DNA of 64,000 nucleotides from positions 2,790,001 to 2,854,000 of the forward strand of contig OZ253666.1 in the NCBI GenBank assembly GCA_965263305.1, in the 5' to 3' direction. Source of the DNA: MED-G105 sp965263305. Lineage in GTDB: Bacteria > Pseudomonadota > Alphaproteobacteria > Caulobacterales > Parvularculaceae. Numbering within the stretch: the stretch's first letter is position 1; every line of letters starts with the position of its first letter. The notes under the pieces were generated by a model, which saw only the letters and a list, made by a program, of their open reading frames with translations, did not search any database and was not told the origin of the DNA. The position numbers and the translations under genes were made by a program. Of the stretch, positions 42,798 through 51,586 are shown in pieces.

Positions 42798-44153
42798 TTA
42801 TTGGCCGAACAGGATAACCGCGAAAATAGCAATGATTGCGACCGCCATTTGGGCCAACTCGCGCGGATAGTTGATGGCCATATACTTTTTAGCGGCATGC
42901 CAATTGTACGGCATCGCGTATAAATTAACGGTTGCTGCAAAGACTATCGCAGGGGCAACGCCAAAATGAGTATAGACCCAAGGTGTGCCAAGCACCATCG
43001 CTAGTCCAGGGATAATCGTCGCCAGCATAAATCGCCGACTATCACCTGAAGACAGGATGACGAATTGTAACAGGCGATTAGGCAGCAATAGAAACGAAAC
43101 CGACAGGAGTTTAATATAAGTCGCGACATCGGCGTATTGCGGATCGTACAATAGCCGAATTCCAAAGTCGGCGAATATTTGGGCGCCGAGGAATAAGGCA
43201 AGAGCCGCAGCCTCAATGCCAAATCGCGATTTTCCATAGACGCGCGCCATGTCTTGGGGGCGTTCTCGATGGATCTCGGAAAAAACTGGCATCATGATTT
43301 TACTGTATATGCCATGGGCGAGGAGGGCGGCCGACGTCACCCAAATCGTGGCGATGGCGTATAGGCTGTATTTTGTCGAATCCAAAAACCAACCGAAAAG
43401 CACCTGGTCGCCCCTAGCGATCAGGGCGCCGGCGGTCGAGGATATGATGATCCATTTCCCGTAATTGAATATTTCTTTGAAATGCATTTTGTCGAAGAGC
43501 AGTGTTACCCTTGGCCCGTCGAGCAAAAGGTAGGATGTCACCATATAAGATGTGCTTGTCATCAGCATGCCGCCAATCAGTGAATAAGCGCCAACGCCCA
43601 TCAACGCCAAGCTGACCATCGTCGCAATACCGAGGATTTGTCCCAGAAGCTCCAGGCGGATTACTGGCCCCATATTGAGATCGCGTTGGTATAGCGGACT
43701 TCGCATGGCGCGCATGCCTTGGATCAGCATTGTGAGCGCCACGCCGTAAACAAACACGGGCAATCTAGGGTCGCTGTAAACCGTGTCTGGTTTCAGAACA
43801 CCGGCTTCGCGCAATGGTCCTAACGCTAATCCAATCAAAACAAGGAGGACGGCGATGATCGCGTTTCGGGTGAACTGCGTCCACCAGATCGTCGAAAAAA
43901 ATGCCTGATCCGTCGGGGACTTCGTTCGCAGCATCGTTGTGTTGAGGCCAATATCGCTCATCATGATGAGCCAGAAATTGACCGCGCTAACGAGGGCGAC
44001 CAGGCCGAATGCTTCTGGCGCCAGCAAACGTGTCAGGATGAGGTTGGAAATGAGCCGAAGGACATTATTGGCGAGTTGCCCGGCGAAGGTCCACACGCCG
44101 CCTTTCATCACACGCTGTCGCAACGGCGTCGCCACCGGATTTGATGAGGTCAT
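42798..44153 (-). CDS. Polysaccharide flippase (Wzx/MATE-type, MOP superfamily)
   Basis: A 451-aa membrane protein with about 12-14 helices. It has the polysaccharide-transporter start GVWTFAGQLANNVLRLISNL...TRLLAPEAFGLVALVSAVN, characteristic of Wzx/PST lipid-linked oligosaccharide translocases that flip undecaprenyl-linked units across the inner membrane. ATG 44153 (MTSSNPVATPLRQR) is preferred; the frame opens 18 codons earlier. The divergent neighbour is an O-antigen ligase/polymerase-like protein, so both probably serve surface or exopolysaccharide export. Confidence 0.88.
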   Translation of the reverse strand: MTSSNPVATPLRQRVMKGGVWTFAGQLANNVLRLISNLILTRLLAPEAFGLVALVSAVNFWLIMMSDIGLNTTMLRTKSPTDQAFFSTIWWTQFTRNAIIAVLLVLIGLALGPLREAGVLKPDTVYSDPRLPVFVYGVALTMLIQGMRAMRSPLYQRDLNMGPVIRLELLGQILGIATMVSLALMGVGAYSLIGGMLMTSTSYMVTSYLLLDGPRVTLLFDKMHFKEIFNYGKWIIISSTAGALIARGDQVLFGWFLDSTKYSLYAIATIWVTSAALLAHGIYSKIMMPVFSEIHRERPQDMARVYGKSRFGIEAAALALFLGAQIFADFGIRLLYDPQYADVATYIKLLSVSFLLLPNRLLQFVILSSGDSRRFMLATIIPGLAMVLGTPWVYTHFGVAPAIVFAATVNLYAMPYNWHAAKKYMAINYPRELAQMAVAIIAIFAVILFGQ

Positions 44154-44422
44154 TTGGGGAAGCCAGACACTAGAACCAAACACTTTAAACAGTTGCCATA
44201 CCGCCAATCACAAATGGCGGCCAGGTAATTTTATGCTTAACAATTGAGAAATTTTTAAAGATGAGCCGCGTAACGAAATATTCTCCCGTCGAGGCTTAGA
44301 TGAGACAGCTGGCTAAAGGCATTGACCGATTTCACTATGGACCGCTGTAGGGCCGCCGTCTGCGCGTTTTCTCGGGGAACGGACATGAAACACGGCCTTA
44401 ATTTACTAGCGGAGTGAGTATT

Positions 44423-44578
44423 ATGGCCTCTACGTTCGAGCGGCCGAGCGATCTATTGGAGCGTGGGCCAGGATATAGCCTCGCGGAGCGACTGACTGTA
44501 ATGCTGCCGAGGCGAGCGATCTTGGGTCATTCGTTTAACGTCTTGGCGTTCCTGACGCTGTCGGTTTTCAAAATATAA
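44423..44578 (+). CDS. Small 51-aa ORF before O-antigen ligase-like gene
   Basis: ATG 44423 with GGAG 9 bp upstream (44411-44414) opens a 51-codon frame: MASTFERPSDLLERGPGYSL, AERLTVMLPRRAILG, then a hydrophobic end (NVLAFLTLSVFKI). It ends 12 bp before the GTG start of the next gene, so the two are probably co-translated. No family recognised. The protein-like sequence and good ribosome site argue for a real gene. Confidence 0.5.
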   Translation: MASTFERPSDLLERGPGYSLAERLTVMLPRRAILGHSFNVLAFLTLSVFKI

Positions 44579-44590
44579 AGGCGCTGGGCC

Positions 44591-46282
44591 GTGGCCTCTA
44601 ATATTTACGCGTGGGTCTTGATTTCTGTCATCGCTGTAGGCGTTTTTACCGTGGCGCGTATGGCGTTTGCTTCTGTGGTCGAGGTCAAGCGTATCGACGG
44701 CTTCCGCAATGTGTTCCTGGCGCTGACGGCAATTACCTTTCTTGTGAAGAATTTCTGGCTCGCATTGGTCTTGGCCGCGGTGACCGTGATCATTTTGGGG
44801 CGCGGTGAAAAAGAAAAAACCGTGCTTTGGGTCGCCGCCGCTTTCGCGATGCCAGACATCGTAAAGCCGCTGCAGGGGTTTGCGGGGATTAATCAACTAT
44901 TTGTCTTTGGTCCCCTGATGGTTTTAACCGCCGTCATTTTAGGGCCTGGTCTTTTCCAAGACAAACGTAAGCAAGTGGCGCGGCACGGGGTCACCCTGTC
45001 GGATGTTGGGGTAATAGGGTACCTGGCAGTTGCGTCGATTTTGTCTTTTCGCGATGTCAGCGCCACGGCTGGCATTAAGGCCAGCCTATCAATTTTCTTA
45101 GCAACAGCCCCGATCTACTTTGTCTTTAGCCGGCGTCAATGGACATCGCAGAATGTGAATGCGTTGGCTGTCGCCTATGTGTCGCAGCTTCTGATCTTCG
45201 CCGTCCTGATTCTGCCGGAATATCTCATTCAATGGCACCATTATTACACCGCGCTTTGGCAGTGGGATATTAATTTCCGGAACCTGAATATTTCCCGCGG
45301 TGGTCTTTACCGTGTTGTGGGGCCCGCCATTGTACCGATTGCCTTTGGCGGCATGTTCATGGTCGCTATCAGCTTCGCCATGATGCTGTATAAGCAAGTG
45401 ACGAATAAGCTTTTCGCCCTCGGAGGGCTTGGGGCGCTGGTTTTTGGCATTGCGGCGACATTGTCGCGAGGGCCATGGATTGGCACGCTCCTGGGGCTCA
45501 CTGTGCGTGAAGCCTTAAGCCCCAAGGGAATGGCCCGCCTAGTGCGTTTTGGCGGTGTCGCGCTCGTATTGCTTGTCATCGCGTCCTTCACGCCATACGG
45601 GCGCACCATCATCAACATGATGCCATTCATCGGATCGACGGATACTGCGGAGACGTTCGATTATCGTGAGAGGCTTTTTCAGGCAGGCGCGACGGTCGTG
45701 GGGGAAAACCCGCTATTTGGGTCGACGACCTATTTAGATCATCCACGCATGCAGGAGCTTGTGCAGGGCCAAGGCATTATCGATATCGTGAACAGCTATC
45801 TGCAGCTGGCGCTGGATTACGGGCTGGTGGGCCTTGGCGCGTATCTTTTAGCGCTGCTAAGCGCGCTCATGGCGCTTTGGCGTTCCATCAAAATCCTTGG
45901 CGGGCGCGACCCAGCGTTGCGCGACCAAATGGTGACGATTTTGGGCTGCACAATGGGAATGTCCCTGTTGCTCGTGACGACGACATGGATCGTCGGTCCG
46001 ATCGAAGAACTGAATTGGATGTTGATCGGCCTATGCGTTGGCTTAGCCCGCACGGCGCGCCAGGTGGTGGCGACTGAAGAGATAGGCGCCGCTGGGCAAC
46101 TGAAAACGCCCGCCCCCGAGCCTATTCAGAGCGACGAAAACCCAGCGCCCAATCCAGTATGGCGCGCGCCGCAGCCGAGGCCCGGCACGCGTCAGCCTCA
46201 GAAATCGACGCCGGCCCATCTGCGTCAATATGCGAGGGCAGGTAAGGCCGGATCTTCCCCAAAAACTGGGAAAAATTCTTAA
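44591..46282 (+). CDS. O-antigen ligase/polymerase-like membrane protein
   Basis: A 563-aa protein starting at GTG 44591, with about 11-12 membrane helices over residues 1-480 and a Pro-rich cytoplasmic tail (TPAPEPIQSDENPAPNPVWR...). The Wzy/WaaL-type pattern is present: a long periplasmic loop containing FDYRERLFQAGATVVGENPL, FGSTTYLDHPRMQELVQGQG, then NSYLQLALDYGLVGLGAYL, where the R-x-x-x-x and G-(x)-G/H-N-x-Y-L elements lie in O-antigen ligase domains. It likely polymerises or ligates a surface polysaccharide. Divergent from the flippase. Confidence 0.85.
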   Translation: MASNIYAWVLISVIAVGVFTVARMAFASVVEVKRIDGFRNVFLALTAITFLVKNFWLALVLAAVTVIILGRGEKEKTVLWVAAAFAMPDIVKPLQGFAGINQLFVFGPLMVLTAVILGPGLFQDKRKQVARHGVTLSDVGVIGYLAVASILSFRDVSATAGIKASLSIFLATAPIYFVFSRRQWTSQNVNALAVAYVSQLLIFAVLILPEYLIQWHHYYTALWQWDINFRNLNISRGGLYRVVGPAIVPIAFGGMFMVAISFAMMLYKQVTNKLFALGGLGALVFGIAATLSRGPWIGTLLGLTVREALSPKGMARLVRFGGVALVLLVIASFTPYGRTIINMMPFIGSTDTAETFDYRERLFQAGATVVGENPLFGSTTYLDHPRMQELVQGQGIIDIVNSYLQLALDYGLVGLGAYLLALLSALMALWRSIKILGGRDPALRDQMVTILGCTMGMSLLLVTTTWIVGPIEELNWMLIGLCVGLARTARQVVATEEIGAAGQLKTPAPEPIQSDENPAPNPVWRAPQPRPGTRQPQKSTPAHLRQYARAGKAGSSPKTGKNS

Positions 46283-46316
46283 CAACATCCAAAACTTGAG
46301 GATTGCGAGCCGCCCA

Positions 46317-46360
46317 ACACAATATATAGTGGTCGAAAGGTATGACACTATTGTTTGTTG
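46317..46360 (+). promoter_or_regulatory. Pair of NrdR boxes upstream of nrdB
   Basis: Box 1, ACACAATATATAGTGG (46317-46332), matches the NrdR consensus acaCwAtATaTwGtgt at 15 of 16 positions. Box 2, ACACTATTGTTTGTTG (46345-46360), matches 11 of 16. They lie 13-56 bp before the nrdB ATG. NrdR represses ribonucleotide reductase genes when dATP is high. Confidence 0.8.
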
Positions 46361-46372
46361 AAAGGCTGATCG

Positions 46373-47443
46373 ATGCCAGACGCTTCCTCGATTGAAACCC
46401 CATCCACCGTTTCATTATCCCCGCAGGGAGCGCGTCCTGCGACAGGGCTATTGACGCCGTCAAATGCTTACAAACCGTTCCGCTATCCTTGGGCTTATGA
46501 TTTCTGGAAGCGCCAGCAGCAGGTCCATTGGATGCCAGAAGAGGTACCCTTGGGCGAGGATTGCAAGGACTGGGCGAACAATCTCACCGATGCGGAGCGA
46601 AATCTCCTGACACAGATCTTTCGCTTTTTCACACAATCAGATGTGGAAGTGAACGACAATTACATGGAGCGCTATGCGCGCGTCTTTAAACCGACAGAAG
46701 TCAAAATGATGCTGTCGGCGTTTTCCAATATGGAGACCGTCCATATCGCCGCTTACGCCTTGCTGCTTGAAACAATCGGCATGCCCGAATCGGAGTTCGC
46801 CGCTTTTCTTGAGTACAAAGAAATGGCGGACAAGCACGATTTCATGAAGAAATTTGGCGTCGACACCGAGGCTGACATTGCGCGCACTCTTGCAATGTTC
46901 GGGGCGTTCACGGAGGGGTTGCAGCTTTTTGCCTCCTTCGCGATGCTGATGAACTTCCCACGCTTCAATAAGATGAAGGGAATGGGGCAAATTGTTTCTT
47001 GGTCCGTGCGTGATGAGTCCCTTCACTGCGAGGGGATGATCAAAATGTACCACGCCTTCGCCAAGGAAACGGGCTGCGTGACCCAATCGGTGGCAGATGA
47101 TATAGTCGAGTGTTGCCGCACCGTTGTTTCTCTTGAAGATAAATTCATCGACCTTGCTTTTGAGATGGGCCCCGTCGAAGGCATGACGGCCAACGATATC
47201 AAAGCCTATATCCGGTACATCGCCGATTGGCGCCTTGGGCAGTTAGAGTTGCCGAAGATCTTTGGCGCCGATAAGCACCCGCTTCCTTGGTTGACGGAAA
47301 TTTTAAACGGCGTGGAGCACGCCAATTTCTTCGAGGCGCGAGCGACCGAGTACTCTAAAGCTGCGACGCGCGGGGAGTGGCATGGTGATGACGGCGTGTG
47401 GTCACATTTTGATCAATGGCGCTCGAAGAAAGTCGACGCCTAA
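46373..47443 (+). CDS. nrdB: Ribonucleotide reductase class I, beta subunit
   Basis: A 356-aa R2 protein providing the tyrosyl radical for deoxyribonucleotide synthesis. After an N-terminal tail come the helical bundle and metal ligands: FFTQSDVEVNDNY, SNMETVHIAAYALLLETIG (Glu-x-x-His, with the radical Tyr four residues after His), FTEGLQLFASFAML and SVRDESLHCEGM (Glu-x-x-x-His). The C terminus that binds NrdA ends ...FDQWRSKKVDA. The alpha subunit gene nrdA is not in the window. Likely NrdR-controlled through the boxes just upstream. Confidence 0.95.
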   Translation: MPDASSIETPSTVSLSPQGARPATGLLTPSNAYKPFRYPWAYDFWKRQQQVHWMPEEVPLGEDCKDWANNLTDAERNLLTQIFRFFTQSDVEVNDNYMERYARVFKPTEVKMMLSAFSNMETVHIAAYALLLETIGMPESEFAAFLEYKEMADKHDFMKKFGVDTEADIARTLAMFGAFTEGLQLFASFAMLMNFPRFNKMKGMGQIVSWSVRDESLHCEGMIKMYHAFAKETGCVTQSVADDIVECCRTVVSLEDKFIDLAFEMGPVEGMTANDIKAYIRYIADWRLGQLELPKIFGADKHPLPWLTEILNGVEHANFFEARATEYSKAATRGEWHGDDGVWSHFDQWRSKKVDA

Positions 47444-47467
47444 GGGAGACTACTCGTCGCAATAGGT

Positions 47468-47683
47468 TCAACGATGCCGCGACAACTTGCCAAAGTATTC
47501 GGTGTAAAGAGCAGAAAGTAAAAATTTTCTGCTCTTTCTTAAATCGCAAAAAGCGCTTCGGATGCCGGTGTCAATCGTCGACAGCTGAACCTTAAGGCGT
47601 GCCGCTATTTCCTTATTCTTTAGGGTCTGGCAAACAAGAGAAGCGACGCGCGTTCTTTTCTTTAAAGGCGCCGCCGTCGCCAC
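47468..47683 (-). CDS. LuxR-type HTH fragment (probable remnant)
   Basis: A 71-codon minus-strand frame from GTG 47683. It contains RVASLVCQTLKNKEIAARLK then VQLSTIDTGIRSAFCDLRKS, which matches the helix-turn-helix of LuxR/FixJ regulators (x-V-x-x-L-V-x-x-G-x-x-N-K-E-I-A...x-x-T-V-x-x-H), with the usual Gly and His replaced. There is no receiver or ligand domain, and the 3' part coincides with the hairpin after nrdB. Probably a decaying fragment; a small functional HTH protein is possible. Confidence 0.35.
   Translation of the reverse strand: MATAAPLKKRTRVASLVCQTLKNKEIAARLKVQLSTIDTGIRSAFCDLRKSRKFLLSALYTEYFGKLSRHR
47506..47537. terminator. Inverted repeat downstream of nrdB
   Basis: A perfect 12-bp stem, AAAGAGCAGAAA (47506-47517) with TTTCTGCTCTTT (47526-47537), and an 8-nt loop, 62 bp after nrdB. 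The T-run is short, so the terminator function is likely but not certain. Confidence 0.5.
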
Positions 47684-47717
47684 CCGTCTCGTTTCTGGGC
47701 GATAAGGATTTGGAACA

Positions 47718-48341
47718 ATGATGCGATTGATCAATAAGCGTGTGAGTTGGAAGGGCAAATTTGCGAGGTTTTGTGGGCTCGTAACCGGCGCAATCGGCGC
47801 TTTAGGCGTCCTGAATGCTGCCTCTGCTGGGGAGCAATTCGTCGGCCCCAATGGTGTCGCGAATTTCGGATATGACGTGGTCGCGTACCATGCGACATTT
47901 ACCCCAACCGAAGGCTCAGAGGCGTTTAGCGCGACCTATAACGGCGCGCCTTTTTGGTTTGCGAGCGCAGAGAATAGAGATCGGTTCGTTGAAAACCCCG
48001 AACTTTATGCGCCGGCGTATGACGGCCATTGCGCCTTTGCCCTAGTATCTCACAAAAAGCTGACGGTAGACCCAGAAGCATTTTCCATCATAGACCCTGA
48101 GACAGGGCTGCAAGTTGAGCAGGAGGCGTACTCTATCGAGCAGCCTGGCATTTTGTACCTCAACTACAGCACCAAAGTGAATGCTCAGTTTAATGATGGA
48201 TTACCTGACATTATCGCGGAGGCTGATTTCGCTTGGGATGATTGCTTGGAACGCCAGCCGGCAGCCAAGCCGCGAAAATCGTTTCGCGATTTTTTCGGTG
48301 GCGGCCGTCCCAAAGATTGTCCGGCGCCGGCATCCGACTAG
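47718..48341 (+). CDS. YHS domain-containing exported protein
   Basis: A 207-aa protein with AAGGA 10 bp before ATG 47718. A Sec signal peptide (about 1-37, cleaved ASA|GEQ) is followed by a YHS-type domain: VANFGYDVVAYHATFTPTEG, ATYNGAPFWFASAENRDRFV, ENPELYAPAYDGHCAFAL. This pattern (GYDVVAY ... G-x-x-F-x-F-x-S-x-x-N-x-x-x-F) is the usual one for periplasmic YHS proteins, which are thought to bind metals such as Cu. The C terminus has a Lys/Arg-rich stretch and two cysteines. Stands alone. Confidence 0.8.
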   Translation: MMRLINKRVSWKGKFARFCGLVTGAIGALGVLNAASAGEQFVGPNGVANFGYDVVAYHATFTPTEGSEAFSATYNGAPFWFASAENRDRFVENPELYAPAYDGHCAFALVSHKKLTVDPEAFSIIDPETGLQVEQEAYSIEQPGILYLNYSTKVNAQFNDGLPDIIAEADFAWDDCLERQPAAKPRKSFRDFFGGGRPKDCPAPASD

Positions 48342-48399
48342 AGGCTTAATGCGGTTTCTCACAAGGGTTGATAGCGGCGGTTGAAAGGGCGGGCGCCGT

Positions 48400-49449
48400 C
48401 TAAGCGCTTTCCAGTTTCTCCGCCAGGGCCCTAAGGGCTGGGCGAAACTCGTCCGCCATTTTTACCGCGCCTTGTTCAAGACGTTTTAGATTGCGCCGGG
48501 ACGCATCATCGAGGCTGGGCGAGCCATAGCCGCTCTTTAAATCGTAATCAAAGCGGTGATAGCGATCGCCAAGCAGCGATTTCATTTGTTTGTGGACGGC
48601 GCGTGCTTGCCCGTCCGTAATGGCGGAGATTAGGGGCGTACGGAAGCGGCCGACGGGCGACAGCCACTCCAGAAACCCCCAGCTACGGGCGGCCGAAAAC
48701 GGATAAGCTTCCACAATGCGTCCGGTGCCAAATGATACGACATGAATGTCATCATCCGGGTAGAGTGATCGCGCATCCGTATACGCTGCAAGGGATGGAT
48801 CGTTTAAAAACACGCCCCCATCGATAACCGTATGGTCGATGCCGCTATCAGGATCGCGAACAATTCGGGGCGGGAAAAACGTCGGGGCGGCGGTCGATCC
48901 AGAAACCGCTTCGGCCACGCTCACATTTTGGGAGAATGGTGAGAGGTCCGGGTCAGGCTCATGCTGCAGTAAATTGGCGGCGTAATCGGGGCCGCCCCTA
49001 AAGATCGCCGCGCCGCGAGGATCGATGCCATAGGTCGCGACGTAAAGATTCCGACGCAAACCCGAAAAGGTCAGGGCGCCGAATTCATCGTTTAAGATAC
49101 GGTCCAGGGGTTCGTTGCTAAAGAGCGGGCCGAAAAATTGGCGAAGCCGCCCAATGACGGGGATACGACAGAAAAAACGGCGGGGGAAAATCCGCGATGC
49201 TTGACGACGGTATAAATCGCGCAACTCAGTCGGCGTTCTCAATGGACCATCGCCTTGCGGGTTCGGGGCGGCCAAGGCGCCGGCGATGATGGCGCCGGTG
49301 GAGGTGCCGGCAATCAGGTCGAAACAATCGCCCAATGGTCGGGTTGCCCCGATGGCGCGGCGCTCTGCTTCCAGGGCGTCGATCATCACAGCGGCCACAA
49401 TGCCTCTAACACCGCCGCCGTCAATCGCCAATACGTGCCTTACCGCCAT
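48400..49449 (-). CDS. Patatin-like phospholipase
   Basis: A 349-aa patatin-family serine hydrolase. The oxyanion loop is LAIDGGGVRGIVAA near the N terminus, the nucleophile motif FDLIAGTSTGAIIAGAL (Gly-Thr-Ser-Thr-Gly), and the catalytic Asp is in VIDGGVFLNDPS (Asp-Gly-Gly). The acidic/basic C terminus resembles other bacterial cytosolic patatins. It has no signal peptide. GGGAGAG lies before ATG 49449. It would hydrolyse acyl esters of lipids; CBASS-type effectors share this fold, but no cyclase or Cap gene is adjacent. Confidence 0.9.
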   Translation of the reverse strand: MAVRHVLAIDGGGVRGIVAAVMIDALEAERRAIGATRPLGDCFDLIAGTSTGAIIAGALAAPNPQGDGPLRTPTELRDLYRRQASRIFPRRFFCRIPVIGRLRQFFGPLFSNEPLDRILNDEFGALTFSGLRRNLYVATYGIDPRGAAIFRGGPDYAANLLQHEPDPDLSPFSQNVSVAEAVSGSTAAPTFFPPRIVRDPDSGIDHTVIDGGVFLNDPSLAAYTDARSLYPDDDIHVVSFGTGRIVEAYPFSAARSWGFLEWLSPVGRFRTPLISAITDGQARAVHKQMKSLLGDRYHRFDYDLKSGYGSPSLDDASRRNLKRLEQGAVKMADEFRPALRALAEKLESA

Positions 49450-49736
49450 AGTGCTCTCCCGTTATGCAACGCAATTTTCGGTCAAAACAGTTTCCAGCAT
49501 CGCCACCCGTGAACCGCCGCATCTGATAGTTGGCCACACCAATGAGCCGTTTTGATATCCCAATGGACAATGCTGTGCGGGCGCAATATGTATCGAAATG
49601 AAGTTGAAGGCTATCGAGTCATTGCCGTCAAATAACGTTTTTCGGCGTTGATGACATCGGTGCAGAAGATGAAAACCCGAGCATGGTCCGCTGATGTCCG
49701 AACGGACGGCAAACGGTTACAAGGATGAAAGAGATA

Positions 49737-49958
49737 ATGGCGCAAGACCCTGAACGCATTACGATACTGGCTCGTGAATTCACCGCCGCCGCCCTAGAGT
49801 TTCACCGCGGCCGCATGGCTGAGAAGGGCTACCGGATGGAAGGTTCTATCACGCCGCGTTCGTTCAAAATGATCGAGGGCGTTGAGCAACCAAAAGACCT
49901 ATTCGACGGCGAACCGCTCTTCGCGGTGACCTTCGTTAAAAAAGACGCCGCGGACTAG
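49737..49958 (+). CDS. Conserved-looking hypothetical protein, 73 aa
   Basis: A small soluble protein (MAQDPERITILAREFTAAAL..., KGYRMEGSITPRSFKMIEG). ATG 49737 follows GAAAGAGAT; ATG 49725 is in frame but too close to its AAGG. The next gene (cupin) starts 2 bp after its stop, so they form an operon. Family not recognised. Confidence 0.6.
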   Translation: MAQDPERITILAREFTAAALEFHRGRMAEKGYRMEGSITPRSFKMIEGVEQPKDLFDGEPLFAVTFVKKDAAD

Positions 49959-49960
49959 GA

Positions 49961-50359
49961 ATGGCTGACCCGGCCGGTGATCGCCCGCGTGTTCTGAATA
50001 TCCCATCTTCATTTGACCGAATTGCGGAAAAATGGTCGCCCCATGTCGCCGCCCGGGTGAATTCACAGGAAGTGCGCTTGGCGAAGATCGACGGCGCATT
50101 CGACTGGCATTTTCACGATGGCGTTGACGAAGCATTCATTGTGGTGAAGGGCGGCTTCTCCATGGCGTTTAGGCGCGGCGAAGAGACATGGACGTCTCAG
50201 TTGAGCGAGGGGGATATGGTGGTTGTGCCGGCGGGCTTAGAGCACCGGCCGGTCGCCGATGAGGGCGAGTGCTGGATCATGATGATCGAGAATGCCGGCA
50301 CATTGAACACTGGCAATGTCGTGACGGAAAAAACGAAACAAGCGCTCTCGACGCTTTAG
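49961..50359 (+). CDS. Cupin domain protein
   Basis: A 132-aa single-domain cupin. Motif 1 is FDWHFHDGVDEAFIVVKGGF (His-x-His-(x)-Glu metal ligands) and motif 2 is LSEGDMVVVPAGLEHRPVAD (P-x-G-x-x-H). Such proteins are metal-dependent isomerases, dioxygenases or regulators; substrate not readable. It is coupled to the preceding 73-aa ORF. Confidence 0.85.
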   Translation: MADPAGDRPRVLNIPSSFDRIAEKWSPHVAARVNSQEVRLAKIDGAFDWHFHDGVDEAFIVVKGGFSMAFRRGEETWTSQLSEGDMVVVPAGLEHRPVADEGECWIMMIENAGTLNTGNVVTEKTKQALSTL

Positions 50360-50562
50360 AGCGCCGCCCGATTGCCGCGTCAGGACCTCTTAATGCCCCT
50401 GATTTTTGAATGGCATTTTAAATCAAGCGGTTTTAGCCGGTTGGGAAATTGTGTCGGACCGTCGCGGCAAGCACTGTTGTCTTGTTTCGCAGTTGCGTCG
50501 TCGCTATCACCAGCGAGAACCTTGCGGATGTCGCGCCACGGAACCTTGTTAGCGGAGCCCTC

Positions 50563-51462
50563 ATGTCAATTCTGATCAATAAAAACACTAAAGTCATTTG
50601 CCAGGGCCTTACGGGCAGCCAAGGGACGTTCCATACGGAGCAAGCCATTGGTTACGGCACCAACATGGTTGGTGGCGTGACCCCTGGAAAAGGCGGTCAA
50701 ACCTGGGAAGCCGGCGAACCGGCGAGCGGCGCTAAGTTGCCCGTGTTCAATACCGTCGGCGAAGCGCGAGAAAAAACCGGTGCTGATGCGTCGGTTATCT
50801 ATGTGCCGCCGCCATTTGCGGCCGACTCGATCCTAGAAGCGATCGATGCGGAAATGCCCCTTATCGTGTGCATCACGGAAGGCATCCCCGTGCAGGATAT
50901 GGTGAAGGTCAACCGCGCGTTGGAAGGCTCGGCGTCTCGGTTGGTCGGGCCAAACTGCCCCGGGGTCATCACGCCGGATGAGTGTAAGATTGGCATTATG
51001 CCTGGGCACATCCACCGCGACGGCCATGTTGGCATCGTCTCGCGCTCCGGCACGCTGACCTATGAAGCGGTGCATCAAACAACGGTGGCCGGGCTCGGGC
51101 AATCGACCTGTGTTGGCATTGGCGGCGACCCAGTAAAAGGCACCGACTTCATCGATGTTCTTGAGCTCTTCCTGGCTGACGATGACACCCACTCTATTAT
51201 CATGATTGGTGAAATTGGCGGTTCCGCCGAGGCCGACGCCGCAAAGTTTCTGGCCGATAACAAAGTCAAAAAGCCGACCGTCGGCTTCATCGCGGGTGTG
51301 ACGGCGCCGCCGGGACGACGGATGGGCCACGCCGGCGCCATCGTTTCAGGCGGCGATGATACGGCTGAGGCTAAAATCGACGCCATGAAGAGCGCCGGTA
51401 TTGCCGTTTCGCCAACGCCGGCGTCGATGGGGCGCACACTTCTAGAGGTATTAAAGGGTTAA
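50563..51462 (+). CDS. sucD: Succinyl-CoA synthetase, alpha subunit
   Basis: A 299-aa TCA-cycle enzyme subunit that carries the phosphohistidine. It begins MSILINKNTKVICQGLTGSQG (CoA-binding Rossmann part), contains VGPNCPGVITPDECKIGIMPG, SRSGTLTYEAVHQTT and IGGDPVKGTDFIDVLELF, and the active-site His segment RMGHAGAIVSGG. The longer frame from 50449 is rejected; ATG 50563 has a GGAG site. The partner sucC, normally directly upstream, is not here: the upstream genes are the cupin and a 73-aa ORF. Confidence 0.96.
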   Translation: MSILINKNTKVICQGLTGSQGTFHTEQAIGYGTNMVGGVTPGKGGQTWEAGEPASGAKLPVFNTVGEAREKTGADASVIYVPPPFAADSILEAIDAEMPLIVCITEGIPVQDMVKVNRALEGSASRLVGPNCPGVITPDECKIGIMPGHIHRDGHVGIVSRSGTLTYEAVHQTTVAGLGQSTCVGIGGDPVKGTDFIDVLELFLADDDTHSIIMIGEIGGSAEADAAKFLADNKVKKPTVGFIAGVTAPPGRRMGHAGAIVSGGDDTAEAKIDAMKSAGIAVSPTPASMGRTLLEVLKG

Positions 51463-51586
51463 AGGCTATTTAACCGGGTATTGGTAAATTATCGCTTGTT
51501 AGTCGCTTGATGGCTGTTGAATCGTCTCGCGATTGGCGTAAGTACTATTAACCACCCCGTTTCCTCTTCCTTTTTGGTGTCAAGCG

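Noticed and set aside
48400..49449. CBASS defence effector (patatin type)
   Set aside because: Patatin-like phospholipases act in CBASS, but no nucleotide cyclase or associated Cap gene is adjacent; the isolated context fits a general phospholipase.
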